33,053 nt of DNA, taken from an uncultured Pseudomonadota bacterium (lineage in GTDB: Bacteria > Pseudomonadota > Gammaproteobacteria > Steroidobacterales > Steroidobacteraceae). Made by a program: the position numbers and the translations under genes. The stretch's first letter is position 1; each line of letters begins with the position of its first letter. Where the stretch lies: assembly GCA_903868595.1 (NCBI GenBank), contig CAIPVV010000039.1, positions 1 to 33,053 of the forward strand, given 5' to 3'. Shown piece by piece: positions 17,580 through 26,765 of the stretch. The notes below the pieces were generated by a model. It was given only the letters and a program-made list of their open reading frames with translations, did not search any database and was not told the DNA's origin.

Positions 17580-19022
17580 ATGATGCGCGTACGAAAACCC
17601 GTGGCGGCGGCCCTGTGCGCGTTGGCGCTGCGGGGCGTGCTGCAGGCGGCTGAATCGGACGGGCCCGAGGCGTCGGCCGTGCCTGCACCGCACCGCTCGC
17701 TGCGCTGGATCAACCCGGGGGAGAGCGGCGGCCTGGCCGCCGACGGCAGCTACGCGAACGACTATGGACAGGTGGGCGTGCGCAATGCCACCGGCGCCGT
17801 GGAGGCGACGGGCGCGCCGTTCTTTGCACCGCTGGGCACCAATGGCCGCGCCTGCGTGAGCTGCCACCAGCCCCAGGACGGCATGAGCCTCTCGCTGGAC
17901 AGCATCCGCCAGCAGTGGCGCGTCACGCAGGGCAAGGATCCGATCTTCGCCGCCGTCGATGGCGCCAACTGCCCCAGCCTGCCGCCGCGACAGAGTGCCT
18001 CGCACTCGCTGCTGCTGGAGCGCGGTCTCTTCCGGGTGTTTCTACCCTGGCCCCCGCGCAACGCGCAGGGGCAGCCGATCCGCCCGCAGTTCACGCTGGA
18101 GCTCGTGAGCGACCCTGCGGGCTGCAATGCCGATCCCCAGTACGGCCTTGGCGCCGCCGAGCCGCGCGTCTCGGTGTATCGACGGCCGCGCGCCGCCGCC
18201 AATACGGCCTACGCGACCGCCCCGGGCCTGCACCTGATGTCCGACGCCCGGGCCCCGAGTCTGGCGGCGCAGGCTGCAGACGCCGCGGCGACCCAGCTGG
18301 AGCGGCGCGAGCCGCTGACCGCCGAGCAGTTGGCCGGCATCGTGGGCTTCGAGAGCCAGGTCTACGTCGCGCAGCGCATCGACCGGCGGGCCGGCAGCCT
18401 CGTGGAGCCAGACGGGCCGGCGCTCCTGGGGCCGCTGGCGCTGGAACGCGGCGCGAGGCAGGCCCCGCAGGCCGGCCCGCGCGAGGTCCTCGCGCTGGAC
18501 GGGAAATGGAACGCGCTGCCGCGCAGCGGTGATGCGGTGCGGGACGCCCGCAACCAGGCCCGCGAGTCGATCGCGCGCGGCCGCGAGCTCTTCGTGGCCC
18601 GGCGCATCCCGCCCCCCGGCAAGGGCGCGGCCATCGCCTGCGCGAGCTGCCACGACAGCCCGCTGACCGGCATGGACCGCCAGGGCTGGTCCGATGGCGG
18701 CAGCGCCGGGCTGGCCGCGCCCGCGCAGGGCACCGTGCTGCCCGTGTTCAAGCTGCACTGCGACGCCCGGCTGCCCGCGCCGTACGGCGGGCAGGTCCGC
18801 TACACGCAGGATCCGGGCCGCGCGCTGATCACCGGGCGCTGCCGGGACATCGATGCCTTCGTGACGCCCTCGCTGCGCGGGCTGGCAGCGCGCGCCCCGT
18901 ACCTGGTCACTGGCGCCGCGCGGACCCTGCGCGAGGTCGTGGACTTCTACGACCGGCACTACGGGATCGGCTACTCCGAAAGCGAGAAGGAAGACCTCGC
19001 GAATTTCCTGGCCGCGCTGTAA
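17580..19022 (+). CDS. exported di-haem cytochrome c, peroxidase-like
   Basis: A 480-residue periplasmic protein. A signal peptide follows the ATG at 17580 (MMRVRKPVAAALCALALRGVLQAA); an ATG at 17538 would put an odd Trp-rich stretch before it. Two haem c sites are present, CVSCH (92-96) and CASCH (354-358). The segment between them includes SHSLLLERGLFRVFLPWPP and RVSVYRRP, and the last 60 residues (TPSLRGLAARAPYLVTGAARTLREVVDFYDRHYG) are typical of the cytochrome c peroxidase/MauG-like group. It may be an electron carrier or a peroxidase; the electron partner is not in view. It stands alone. Confidence 0.85.
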   Translation: MMRVRKPVAAALCALALRGVLQAAESDGPEASAVPAPHRSLRWINPGESGGLAADGSYANDYGQVGVRNATGAVEATGAPFFAPLGTNGRACVSCHQPQDGMSLSLDSIRQQWRVTQGKDPIFAAVDGANCPSLPPRQSASHSLLLERGLFRVFLPWPPRNAQGQPIRPQFTLELVSDPAGCNADPQYGLGAAEPRVSVYRRPRAAANTAYATAPGLHLMSDARAPSLAAQAADAAATQLERREPLTAEQLAGIVGFESQVYVAQRIDRRAGSLVEPDGPALLGPLALERGARQAPQAGPREVLALDGKWNALPRSGDAVRDARNQARESIARGRELFVARRIPPPGKGAAIACASCHDSPLTGMDRQGWSDGGSAGLAAPAQGTVLPVFKLHCDARLPAPYGGQVRYTQDPGRALITGRCRDIDAFVTPSLRGLAARAPYLVTGAARTLREVVDFYDRHYGIGYSESEKEDLANFLAAL

Positions 19023-19171
19023 GCACCGCCTCGCGGGCTCGCGCGACAGACACGCACCGATCGCGCCGGTTCCTGCGTGTTTCCCGCAATCGCGGCCTTG
19101 CAAATCACTGCGTCAACGCCTCCCGCTGCCGGGAGTCCCTCTGCCTCCACCCCGGCACTGGGGAAGCGCGC

Positions 19172-19375
19172 GTGACTGCTTCGCCTCGCAAGCTCTACTG
19201 GGGTTGGCCGCAGGTCGTGGCGTTGCTGCTGGCGCACGGCGCGCACACTGCAGTCGGGGATCACCGCGGCAAGACCGTGAGGGACGCGGTGGCCGGCAAC
19301 GCCGGGGGCGGCGACCACAAGAACGCCGAGGCGGTGGCGACCCTGATCCGCGGCAAGCGCTCGCCCGGAACCTAG
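19172..19375 (+). pseudogene. ankyrin-repeat-like fragment
   Basis: A 67-codon frame whose residues 12-60 (WPQVVALLLAHGAHTAVGDH, then RGKTVRDAV and AEAVATLI) match the ankyrin pattern VVxLLLxHGA...DxxGKT. An ankyrin protein normally has several repeats and this frame has one or slightly more. The upstream 150 bases do not continue the pattern. It therefore looks like the 3' remnant of a larger gene. A genuine short protein is possible but there is no good ribosome-binding site. Confidence 0.5.
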
Positions 19376-19408
19376 GCGCCGGGCGCGCCAGCGGGCTGCT
19401 GCCGCCCC

Positions 19409-19510
19409 CTAGCGCTTGGCCTTCTTATCGCGCTTGGCTGCGCGCTTTTCCACCAGGCTCTTGGCGGCCTTCTTCTTGGTCTCTTTCTGACGGTCCATGC
19501 TCTTGGCCAT
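19409..19510 (-). CDS. 33-residue lysine/arginine-rich protein
   Basis: Start ATG at 19510 with GGAG about nine bases upstream. The product, beginning MAKSMDRQKETKKKAAKSL and ending KKAKR, is almost half Lys/Arg and likely helical. I recall very similar short proteins (MAKSMDxKKxxKKxxxKTLKEKR) in many proteobacterial genomes, all uncharacterised. A nucleic-acid- or ribosome-associated role would suit the charge, but this is a guess. It is divergent from the formylglutamate amidohydrolase gene. Confidence 0.7.
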   Translation of the reverse strand: MAKSMDRQKETKKKAAKSLVEKRAAKRDKKAKR

Positions 19511-19582
19511 GATCAGTGCTCCGTTCGGTTGGCGTCGTGCTTCAGTGTACCCTCTGGCCGGACCTACAGGAGCATCCCAGCC

Positions 19583-20359
19583 TTGATCCATCGTGCCTTG
19601 CTGCAGGCCCACGAGCCGGCCGCGTACGACGTGCTGCGGCCGGAGGGAGCCAGTCCCTACTTGCTGGTCTGCGACCACGCGAGCAACCGCGTGCCGGCCG
19701 CGCTGGGTACGCTGGGCCTTGGCCCGCGGGAGCTCGCGGCGCACATCGGCTGGGACATCGGTGCGGCGGCGGTGGCCCGGGCGCTCAGCGAGCAGCTGGA
19801 TGCGACGCTCGTCTTGCAGAACTACTCACGGCTCGTGATCGACTGCAACCGCGCCCCGACCGTCGCGGACTCGATCCCGGTGGCCAGCGGCGGTGTGGCG
19901 ATCCCCGGCAACCTCGACCTCGGCGCCCAGGCGATCCGGCGGCGCAGCGACGTCTTCGATCCCTACCACGCGCGCATCCGCAACCTGCTGAACGGGCGGG
20001 CGTCCGTCCGCCGGCCGACGCTGCTGATCGCCGTGCACAGCTTCACGCCGAATTACCTGGGATTCGAGCGCCCCTGGCACGTGGGGCTCCTGTACCACCG
20101 CGACCCGCGCCTGGCCCAGGTGCTGCTACCGCTGCTGCGGGCGGATCAGGCCCTGTGCGTCGGGGACAACGAGCCCTATGCGATGGGTGATGCCACCGAT
20201 TACACCTTGCCGGTCCATGGTGAGGCACGCCGAATCCCACATGTCGGCTTTGAAATCCGTCAGGATCTGCTGCTCGACTCCGCCGGCCAGCAGGCCTGGG
20301 CCGACCGCCTTGCCGCCTTGCTGCTCCGCGCCTGGGAGGCATTCACCGCACGAGGATGA
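19583..20359 (+). CDS. N-formylglutamate amidohydrolase family protein
   Basis: A 258-residue hydrolase of the FGase family, which in histidine breakdown converts N-formylglutamate to glutamate and formate using a metal. Visible marks: LLVCDHASNRVP near residue 30 with metal-binding His, HIGWDIGA, YSRLVIDCNR, LIAVHSFTPNY with a second His, and HVGFEIRQDLL near the end. No in-frame ATG is near; I chose TTG at 19583 because AGGAG (19568-19572) is ten bases upstream. The neighbours are not hut genes, so the true substrate may be another N-formyl or amide compound. The transglutaminase-like gene begins six bases after the stop. Confidence 0.87.
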   Translation: MIHRALLQAHEPAAYDVLRPEGASPYLLVCDHASNRVPAALGTLGLGPRELAAHIGWDIGAAAVARALSEQLDATLVLQNYSRLVIDCNRAPTVADSIPVASGGVAIPGNLDLGAQAIRRRSDVFDPYHARIRNLLNGRASVRRPTLLIAVHSFTPNYLGFERPWHVGLLYHRDPRLAQVLLPLLRADQALCVGDNEPYAMGDATDYTLPVHGEARRIPHVGFEIRQDLLLDSAGQQAWADRLAALLLRAWEAFTARG

Positions 20360-20365
20360 CTCCCC

Positions 20366-21172
20366 ATGCTGATCCGCGCCGGCTACGAGATCACCTACCA
20401 GTTCCCGCAGCCCACGCCGCTGCTGCTGATGCTCAACATCCACTACAGCCGCGCCTCCGACCTCATCCGGCCCGAGCTGCTGTACACCGAGCCCTCGGTG
20501 GAGACCTCCGCCTACCGCGATGGCTTCGGCAACTGGTGCATGCGGCTGCTGGCCCCGCCCGGGCGACTGCGGCTCACCGCCGACGCCGTGGTCAAGGACA
20601 GCGGGCTGCCGGAGCCCACCCACTCCGGGGCCTACCAGCACGCCGTGCAGGAGCTGCCGGAGGAGACCCTGGTGTTCCTGCTGCCCAGCCGCTACTGCGA
20701 GACCGACCAGCTGAGCGAGGTCGCCTGGCAGCTCTTCAAGGACGCCCCGCCGGGCTGGGCACGCGTGCAGGCGATCTGCGACTTCGTGCACCAGCACATC
20801 ACCTTCGGCTACGAACACAGCAGTCCCTTCAAGACCGCGGTGCAGGTCTTCCACGACCGCCGCGGCGTGTGCCGGGACTTCGCGCACCTGGCGATTGCGC
20901 TGTGCCGCGGCGTGAACATCCCGGCGCGCTACTGCACCAGCTACCTGGGCGACATCGGCGTGCCGCCGGTGAACGCGCCGATGGACTTTGCGGCCTCCTT
21001 CGAGGCCTACCTGGGCGGGCGCTGGTACAGCTTTGATCCGCGCAACAACCAGCCCCGCATCGGCCGCATCCTCATCGCGCGCGGCCGCGACGCGGCGGAC
21101 GTGGCCATCAGCACCGCCTTCGGCGTGAACACGCTGGAGAGCTTCCGGGTGTGGACAGAGCCGGTGGGGTAG
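20366..21172 (+). CDS. transglutaminase-like protein lacking the usual catalytic histidine
   Basis: A 268-residue protein with an N-terminal beta-rich half (about 1-130) and a transglutaminase-like core. Cys169 in RRGVCRDFAH is in the nucleophile position and Asp224 in WYSFDPRN in the acid position. Where papain-fold members have HxW before the acid strand, this protein has DFAASFEAYLGGRW, with Ala209 in place of His. Some close relatives may also lack His there, so the protein could be inactive, use another base, or be a binding protein. It has no signal peptide and is translated just after the amidohydrolase gene, so the two probably act together. Confidence 0.85.
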   Translation: MLIRAGYEITYQFPQPTPLLLMLNIHYSRASDLIRPELLYTEPSVETSAYRDGFGNWCMRLLAPPGRLRLTADAVVKDSGLPEPTHSGAYQHAVQELPEETLVFLLPSRYCETDQLSEVAWQLFKDAPPGWARVQAICDFVHQHITFGYEHSSPFKTAVQVFHDRRGVCRDFAHLAIALCRGVNIPARYCTSYLGDIGVPPVNAPMDFAASFEAYLGGRWYSFDPRNNQPRIGRILIARGRDAADVAISTAFGVNTLESFRVWTEPVG

Positions 21173-21423
21173 GTAGAACTGCTGCCAGGCACCCGGCCTG
21201 GGGATCTTGAAGATCGCGGGCGGGCTCAGAGAGACCCTGTGTCATCGGCTGGTGCTGCGGCCTCTGCACCGCCGGTCCCGACGGGCGGCACATCACCCAC
21301 GACATCGCCGATGAGCGCCTGCACGAGCGGGGCGCTGCAGCACCTCTGCACGGGCGACGCCGTACGCGGGGATGCCGATGCGGGCGTCGTATCGGTCTGG
21401 CGCGCCCACCCGCCCGGGTCGCC
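21173..21423. other. 251-base spacer between convergent genes
   Basis: It lies between the ends of the transglutaminase-like gene and recD. Short frames exist on both strands but none resembles a known protein or has a ribosome-binding site. I see no stem followed by a T-run. Confidence 0.5.
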
Positions 21424-23220
21424 CTAGCCCGTCAGCGGGCCCTGTGCGGACCTGCCGAGCGGGCCGTCGACCAGGCCGCCACTGCGCCGCACGCGCCGCC
21501 GCACGGCCTCCAGCAGCACCTTGCGCTCCGGCACCAGCAGCGTCAGGCGGCGCATCGCCCGCGTGATGCCGGTATACAGCAGCTCCCGCGTCAGCACCGG
21601 CGAGGCCTGGTCGGGCAGCACCAGCAGCACTTCCCCGTACTCGGAGCCCTGCGACTTGTGCACGGTCATCGCAAAGACCGTCTCCACGCCCTCCAGCCGC
21701 GACGGCAGCACCCAGCGCAGCGCACCCTCGGCATCGAGGAAGGCCACGCGCAGCGCGCCGCCCTCGCGCGGCAGGGTGAGTCCCACGTCGCCGTTCATGA
21801 GCTTCAGCGTGTAGTCGTTGTGCGTGACCATCACCGGGCGGCCGGCATACCAGCGCTCCCGCCCGAACCCCAGGCTGCGCGCGATGAGTCCGTTGAGCTG
21901 CTCGGTGCCCCAGGGACCCTGGCGCAGTGCGCCCAGCACCTGGAACGCGGCGAAGGCCTCCAGCAGCTCGATCGCCTCCGCATCGCTGCAGGCCTCGCGG
22001 CGCGCAACCAGATCCGCCAGCTGCTCGCGCCACGCCGACCAGCCGGCGCGCACGGCGGCGGTGAACTGCGCATCGGGAAGCCGCGCCGGCGCCAGTCGCT
22101 GCATCGGCGCCTCCCCGAGGCTCGACCAGCGCGGCAGCTGCTGCCAGAGCGCGGCGGCCTGCGACGCATCGCCCGCATTGACCACCTGGGCCCAGCGGCC
22201 GATGCCGCTGTCGTTGGCGAAGCGGTGGCTGTACTGCAGGGTCACGATCTGCGCCGCGAGCTGCGGGCGCTCGCACAGCTGGGCGAGCACCGCGCCGGCT
22301 TCCACCGACGCGAGCTGGTCCTTGTCCCCCAGCAGCACCAGCCGGGCGTTGCGGGGCACGGCATCCAGCAGCCGCGCCATCATCTCCAGGTCCACCATCG
22401 AGGCTTCATCGACGATGACCAGGTCGGTGGCCAGCTGCGGGGTCGGCGCCGCCCGGCTCGTGCCGCGCAGGTTCAGCAGCTGGTGCAGCGTCGTGGCCTG
22501 CGTGGGCACGCCTTCCTGCAGCGCCAGCGGCAGCTCGCGCAGGCGCTTGCCGATGGACTGGCTCAGGCGGCTCGCGGCCTTGCCGGTGGGCGCGGCCAGG
22601 TGCGCGCGCAGGACGCTGCCCCGCGCGCGCGCATCGCTGGCCAGCAGCGCGAGCAGCCGCGTCACCGTCGTCGTCTTGCCGGTGCCCGGGCCGCCGGTGA
22701 TCACCGTGAAGTAGTGGCTCGCGGCGACCTCGCAGGCCACGCGCTGCCAGTCGGGGAGGCCGGCCGGAACGGGGCTCGTGAACAGCGCGTCCAGCTGCTC
22801 GGCAAGCCTGAACGGTGGTGGGCAGCGCCGCGCCAGGCGCGCACTCAGCTGCTCCAGGATGCGCTGCTCGGCCGACCAGGCCCGCCGCAGGTAGAGGCGG
22901 CGCACCGCGCCATCCTCCACCAGCACCAGCGGACTGGAGGCGCCCTGGGCCCAGGCCAGGCGCGGCGCCGCATCGGCCAGGTCCCGGGGTATCTGCGCGC
23001 TCGCCGCGTCGTCCCAGGCGAGGAGTCCGGCCGCATCGGCGGCCAGCTGCCCGAGGTCCAGGCAGGCATGGCCGCGGCCCAGCTGGTGGCTCGCGAGCGC
23101 CGCCAGCCACGCGTGGCGCGAATCACCCGCGGGCTCGCGCTCCTGCAGGAACTGCGCGAATGCCAGGTCCAGCGGCGTGAACGGCAGGTCCGCACCCCAC
23201 GGGGGATCGCACAGGCTCAT
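21424..23220 (-). CDS. recD: RecD, exonuclease V alpha subunit (5'-3' helicase)
   Basis: The fast 5'-3' helicase motor of RecBCD, acting on double-strand ends. The 598-residue protein has a Walker A GGPGTGKTTT (about 175-185), Walker B VDEASMVDLEMM (about 272), GDKDQLASVEAGAVLAQL, the 2B/SH3 segment VMVTHNDYTLKLMNGDVGL and motifs V-VI AMTVHKSQGSEYGEVLLVLP and LLYTGITRAMRRLTLL. Its ATG (23220) overlaps the recB stop by four bases. It is the last gene of the recCBD operon. No obvious terminator follows. Confidence 0.96.
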   Translation of the reverse strand: MSLCDPPWGADLPFTPLDLAFAQFLQEREPAGDSRHAWLAALASHQLGRGHACLDLGQLAADAAGLLAWDDAASAQIPRDLADAAPRLAWAQGASSPLVLVEDGAVRRLYLRRAWSAEQRILEQLSARLARRCPPPFRLAEQLDALFTSPVPAGLPDWQRVACEVAASHYFTVITGGPGTGKTTTVTRLLALLASDARARGSVLRAHLAAPTGKAASRLSQSIGKRLRELPLALQEGVPTQATTLHQLLNLRGTSRAAPTPQLATDLVIVDEASMVDLEMMARLLDAVPRNARLVLLGDKDQLASVEAGAVLAQLCERPQLAAQIVTLQYSHRFANDSGIGRWAQVVNAGDASQAAALWQQLPRWSSLGEAPMQRLAPARLPDAQFTAAVRAGWSAWREQLADLVARREACSDAEAIELLEAFAAFQVLGALRQGPWGTEQLNGLIARSLGFGRERWYAGRPVMVTHNDYTLKLMNGDVGLTLPREGGALRVAFLDAEGALRWVLPSRLEGVETVFAMTVHKSQGSEYGEVLLVLPDQASPVLTRELLYTGITRAMRRLTLLVPERKVLLEAVRRRVRRSGGLVDGPLGRSAQGPLTG

Positions 23221-26200
23221 GGGCCCCGCCCTGCGAACGCGTTATCCAGCGTCTCGATGAGCTCGCGCGGCGGCCGATCGGCGAACACGCCGTTGCCGGC
23301 CTCCGCGACGCCGCGCGCAAAGAGGTAGATCGCCCCGCCCAGGTGCCGCTCGAAGTCGTAGTCGGGCAGGCGGTGGCGCAGGAGCCGGTGCAGCGCGACC
23401 ACGTAGAGCGTGTACTGCAGGTCGTAGCGATGCTCGAGGATCGCGTTGGCCAGCGACGGGGGGCTGTAGTCCGCCAGGCGGTTTGATTTGTAGTCCAGCA
23501 CGTAGTAGCGGCCCGCGTGCTCGAACACCAGGTCCAGGTACCCGGTCAGCAGGCCTTCCAGCTGGTTGGGCGGCAGCGCATCGCGCGCAAGGCCCGGCAG
23601 CACCCGCGCGGTGACTTGCGCGTCCACGGCCTGCGCGCTGGTCCCGCGCGTCGTGAGCGTAAAGCCCATCTCCGCCCAGGTCTGCGTGGGCGCCAGGCCC
23701 GCGAGCGTCACCGCGTGGCCGTCCGCACCGGCCAGGCCCAGCGGGCAGCGGGCGATCGCCGCGATCCACGCCGCCAGCTGCTCGCGCTGCGGGGCATCCA
23801 GGCCCAGCACGTCGCAGCGCCGCGTGAACAGGGCCTGCCAGGCCGCGGTGTCGGGCGAGGACTGGAGGATCGGCCAGCCGTGCGCCAGCTGCCACTCGAG
23901 CAGGCCGTGCAGCAGGTCGCCGTAGCGGGCGCCCGCCGGGAAGCCGTTGTAGGCCTTGTCGGGCAGGAGCAGCGCCTCCTGCCCCGCCGGGTTGTCGGCC
24001 TGCGCATCCTGGTAGCGCTCGTCGGCCTGCGTGTCCGGCAGCACGAGGCTCGCGCGCGGCTCGGCGGCGAGATGGCGCGTGAGGGAGCTGAAGCTGCTGC
24101 TGCGCCAGGCGCTCTCGTGCTGGCGACGCGGTGTGAGCGCGGCGCGCAGCGCCTTCGCGACGCGCGGCGGCACGTACGGGGCGTCGGTCGCCTCGGGCAG
24201 CGGCGCCACGTGAATATCCGGGCAGTGAGCCCACTCGGTGAGCCGCGCGGCCAGGTCCTGCGGGCTCTCGCGGCCGAGCAGCCGGCTCAAGGCCGCGCGC
24301 GGCGTGCTGGAGTCCTTGAGGAACTCGTCGCTGCGCGTCGCTGCGCCCAGGAACAGCGCGCTCTCGGCGCGCGTGAGCCCCACGTACAGCAGGCGGATGT
24401 CTTCCTCCAGGCGCTGCGCGTCATCGGGGTTGCTGTCGCTGGCCTGCGCCAGCCTGAACTCATACGCGAACGGCAGGAAGGTGACCTTGTACTGCAGGCC
24501 CTTGGCCTTGTGCAGCGTGACCACCTTGACCAGCTGCGCATCCGTCTCCAGTCGCATCTGCTCGGTGTCGCGCGTGGTGAGGGACTCCTGCAGCTGCGCG
24601 GCCAGGTGCCGCACGACCGCGACCTCCCCCTGCACCTCCAGGCTGGCCTGTTGCAGCAGGTCCCCCAGGTGCAGCAGGTTCGTGAGGCGCCGCTCGCCCT
24701 CCTCCGCGGCCAGCAGCCGCCGCGGGATCTGCTGGTCGTGCAGCAGGCTGTAGAGCATCGGCAGGAAACCCTGGCGCTGCCAGACCTGCTGCCAGGTCGC
24801 GAATCGCTCCACCTGCCGCTCGAAGGCGACCTCATCCCGCAGCAGCTCGTCGAGCTCGGCAACGCGCAGGCCGAAGCTGCGCGCGGCCAGCGCGGTGCGC
24901 ACGTGCCGTGCGGAACGCGGCTCGGCCACGGCGCGCAGCACGTACCACAGGTCCAGCGCCTCCGGCGTCGCGAACACGCTGTCGCGGTCGGAGAGGTAGA
25001 CGCTGCGCACGCCGCGCGCGGCCAGCGCGGCGCGGATGAGCGCGGCCTCCTTGCCGCTGCGTACCAGCACGGCGATGTCGCCGGTGGTGGCCTGCGAATC
25101 GGCCAGCAACTGCACGAGCTGGGTCGCGAAGGACTCGGCCAGGCGGCTGCGCAGGGCCTCGGCGCCCAGCGTGTCGGGTCCCGACTCGTGCCAGACGGTC
25201 AGCGCGGGATACGCCGTGCCGTCCCGGCGCAGCAGCGGCGGCACGCTGTCGCGGTTGGCGGTGACTGCCTCGCAGGGGATGTCCCCGAAGGGGCGCACGG
25301 CGCGCGCGAAGATGTGGTTCACCGCCGCCACCAGCGCGCGCGTGGAGCGGTAGTTGCCGGTCAGCGTGTGGATCTGGTCTGCATCGCGGCGGGCACGCAG
25401 GTAGGTCTTCAGGTCCGCGCCGCGGAAGCTGTAGATCGCCTGCTTGGGGTCGCCGATCATCACCAGCGCGCCCTCGACGCCCTGCAGCGTGGGATCGCGG
25501 TAGATGCGGTACAAGGTCCCGTACTGCCAGGGATCGGTGTCCTGGAATTCATCGACGAGCGCGATCGGGTACTGCGCGCGGATCGCGAGCGCGAGATGCC
25601 CATCCGGGACCTGCACGGCGGTATGCAGCCGCTGCAGCAAGTCGTTGAAGTCAAATTGCGCCAGCTCCCGCTTGCGTGCCTCGCAGCGTTCGCGGATCTC
25701 CTTTGCCGCATGGTCCAGCACCGGCGCCAGGTCCGGCTCCAGCGCGAGCACCGCGCACAGCGCCTGCAGCGCCTGGAAGGCGCCCGGCGGATCCACCGGG
25801 GTCGTGCGGCCGTTGTTGGTCTTATCCGTGAGCCGCGCGAGGCTGAAGCGCTCCAGCGTGTCCCGCTTCGCCGAGCCCCCGGCCGCCCACTCGCGCATCG
25901 CCGTGAAGTAGGTGTCGAGTTTCGCGGCGGCATAGGACCTGCCGTTCAGGTGCTTGCCCAGCACGGCCGCGCGGATCAGCGCCTCCAGCTGCGGCGCGTT
26001 CGCCGCCCAGCGCTCGCGCGCGAGGCGCTCCGGTGCCTCGCAGCTGCGACGCCACGCGGACCAGCCGGCCAGCGCGCTCGGCGGATCCGGGGGCGCGGGC
26101 GCAGGAGGGGCCTGGGCGTCGGCCGGCTGCTGCTCGGCCGCGGCCAGCTTGCGCTTGACCGCCTGGAGCAGCTGCTCGGGGGAGTCGGCCAGCGTATTCC

Positions 26201-26765
26201 AGGCCGCGGACTGCGCAAGGTCCAGCGGGTAGACCCAGCGGCGCCAGTAGTCCCGCGCCGCCTGCAGCTTGAGCGCCGCCGGATCCTCCAGCCGCTCCTG
26301 CTCGAAGAGGCTGTTACTGTCGAACGCATGCTCTCGCAGCATGCGATGGCTCCACGCATGGATCGTGTGGATCGCGGCCTCATCCATCCACTGCGCGGCG
26401 GTCTCCAGCTGCCGGGCGCAGTGCGGCCACGCGGACTCTGCATACTGCGCGCGCAGCATGGGCAGGAAGCCATCGGTCTCGGCCTGCGGGTCGGGCTGCC
26501 CGCGGAAGTAACGGGCGGCCAGCGTCAGGCGCTTGCGGATGCGATCCCGCAGCTCCTTGGTCGCGGCCTCGGTGAAGGTCATCACCAGGATGCGCGGTGG
26601 CAGCAGCGCGCCGCCGTCCAGCCCGTGCCCGAGCACCAGGCGCAGGTACAGCGAGGCGAGCGTCCACGTCTTGCCGGTGCCGGCGCTGGCCTCGATGACC
26701 TGCGCGCCCGTGAACGGGAAGCGCAGCAGGTCCAGCGGCTGGGTCACCGGGACGCGGGTGTTCAT
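23217..26765 (-). CDS. recB: RecB, exonuclease V beta subunit (3'-5' helicase-nuclease)
   Basis: An 1182-residue UvrD-type helicase joined to the RecBCD nuclease. Walker A is EASAGTGKT (25-33); further motifs are VDEFQDTDPWQY, MIGDPKQAIYSFRGADL, GNYRSTRALV, VVTLHKAKGLQY and LLYVGLTRAESALF. The nuclease at about residues 1075-1090 keeps GYLDLVFEHAGRYYVLDYKSN, with both acidic residues and the Lys of the DxK pair. Start: ATG 26765, which overlaps the recC stop by four bases; the longer frame upstream is recC sequence in another frame. Everything needed for activity is present. Confidence 0.97.
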   Translation of the reverse strand: MNTRVPVTQPLDLLRFPFTGAQVIEASAGTGKTWTLASLYLRLVLGHGLDGGALLPPRILVMTFTEAATKELRDRIRKRLTLAARYFRGQPDPQAETDGFLPMLRAQYAESAWPHCARQLETAAQWMDEAAIHTIHAWSHRMLREHAFDSNSLFEQERLEDPAALKLQAARDYWRRWVYPLDLAQSAAWNTLADSPEQLLQAVKRKLAAAEQQPADAQAPPAPAPPDPPSALAGWSAWRRSCEAPERLARERWAANAPQLEALIRAAVLGKHLNGRSYAAAKLDTYFTAMREWAAGGSAKRDTLERFSLARLTDKTNNGRTTPVDPPGAFQALQALCAVLALEPDLAPVLDHAAKEIRERCEARKRELAQFDFNDLLQRLHTAVQVPDGHLALAIRAQYPIALVDEFQDTDPWQYGTLYRIYRDPTLQGVEGALVMIGDPKQAIYSFRGADLKTYLRARRDADQIHTLTGNYRSTRALVAAVNHIFARAVRPFGDIPCEAVTANRDSVPPLLRRDGTAYPALTVWHESGPDTLGAEALRSRLAESFATQLVQLLADSQATTGDIAVLVRSGKEAALIRAALAARGVRSVYLSDRDSVFATPEALDLWYVLRAVAEPRSARHVRTALAARSFGLRVAELDELLRDEVAFERQVERFATWQQVWQRQGFLPMLYSLLHDQQIPRRLLAAEEGERRLTNLLHLGDLLQQASLEVQGEVAVVRHLAAQLQESLTTRDTEQMRLETDAQLVKVVTLHKAKGLQYKVTFLPFAYEFRLAQASDSNPDDAQRLEEDIRLLYVGLTRAESALFLGAATRSDEFLKDSSTPRAALSRLLGRESPQDLAARLTEWAHCPDIHVAPLPEATDAPYVPPRVAKALRAALTPRRQHESAWRSSSFSSLTRHLAAEPRASLVLPDTQADERYQDAQADNPAGQEALLLPDKAYNGFPAGARYGDLLHGLLEWQLAHGWPILQSSPDTAAWQALFTRRCDVLGLDAPQREQLAAWIAAIARCPLGLAGADGHAVTLAGLAPTQTWAEMGFTLTTRGTSAQAVDAQVTARVLPGLARDALPPNQLEGLLTGYLDLVFEHAGRYYVLDYKSNRLADYSPPSLANAILEHRYDLQYTLYVVALHRLLRHRLPDYDFERHLGGAIYLFARGVAEAGNGVFADRPPRELIETLDNAFAGRGP

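Noticed and set aside
21239..21427. A 62-codon plus-strand frame after the transglutaminase-like gene
   Set aside because: Low-complexity Ser/Ala/Pro composition, no ribosome-binding site, no recognisable domain.
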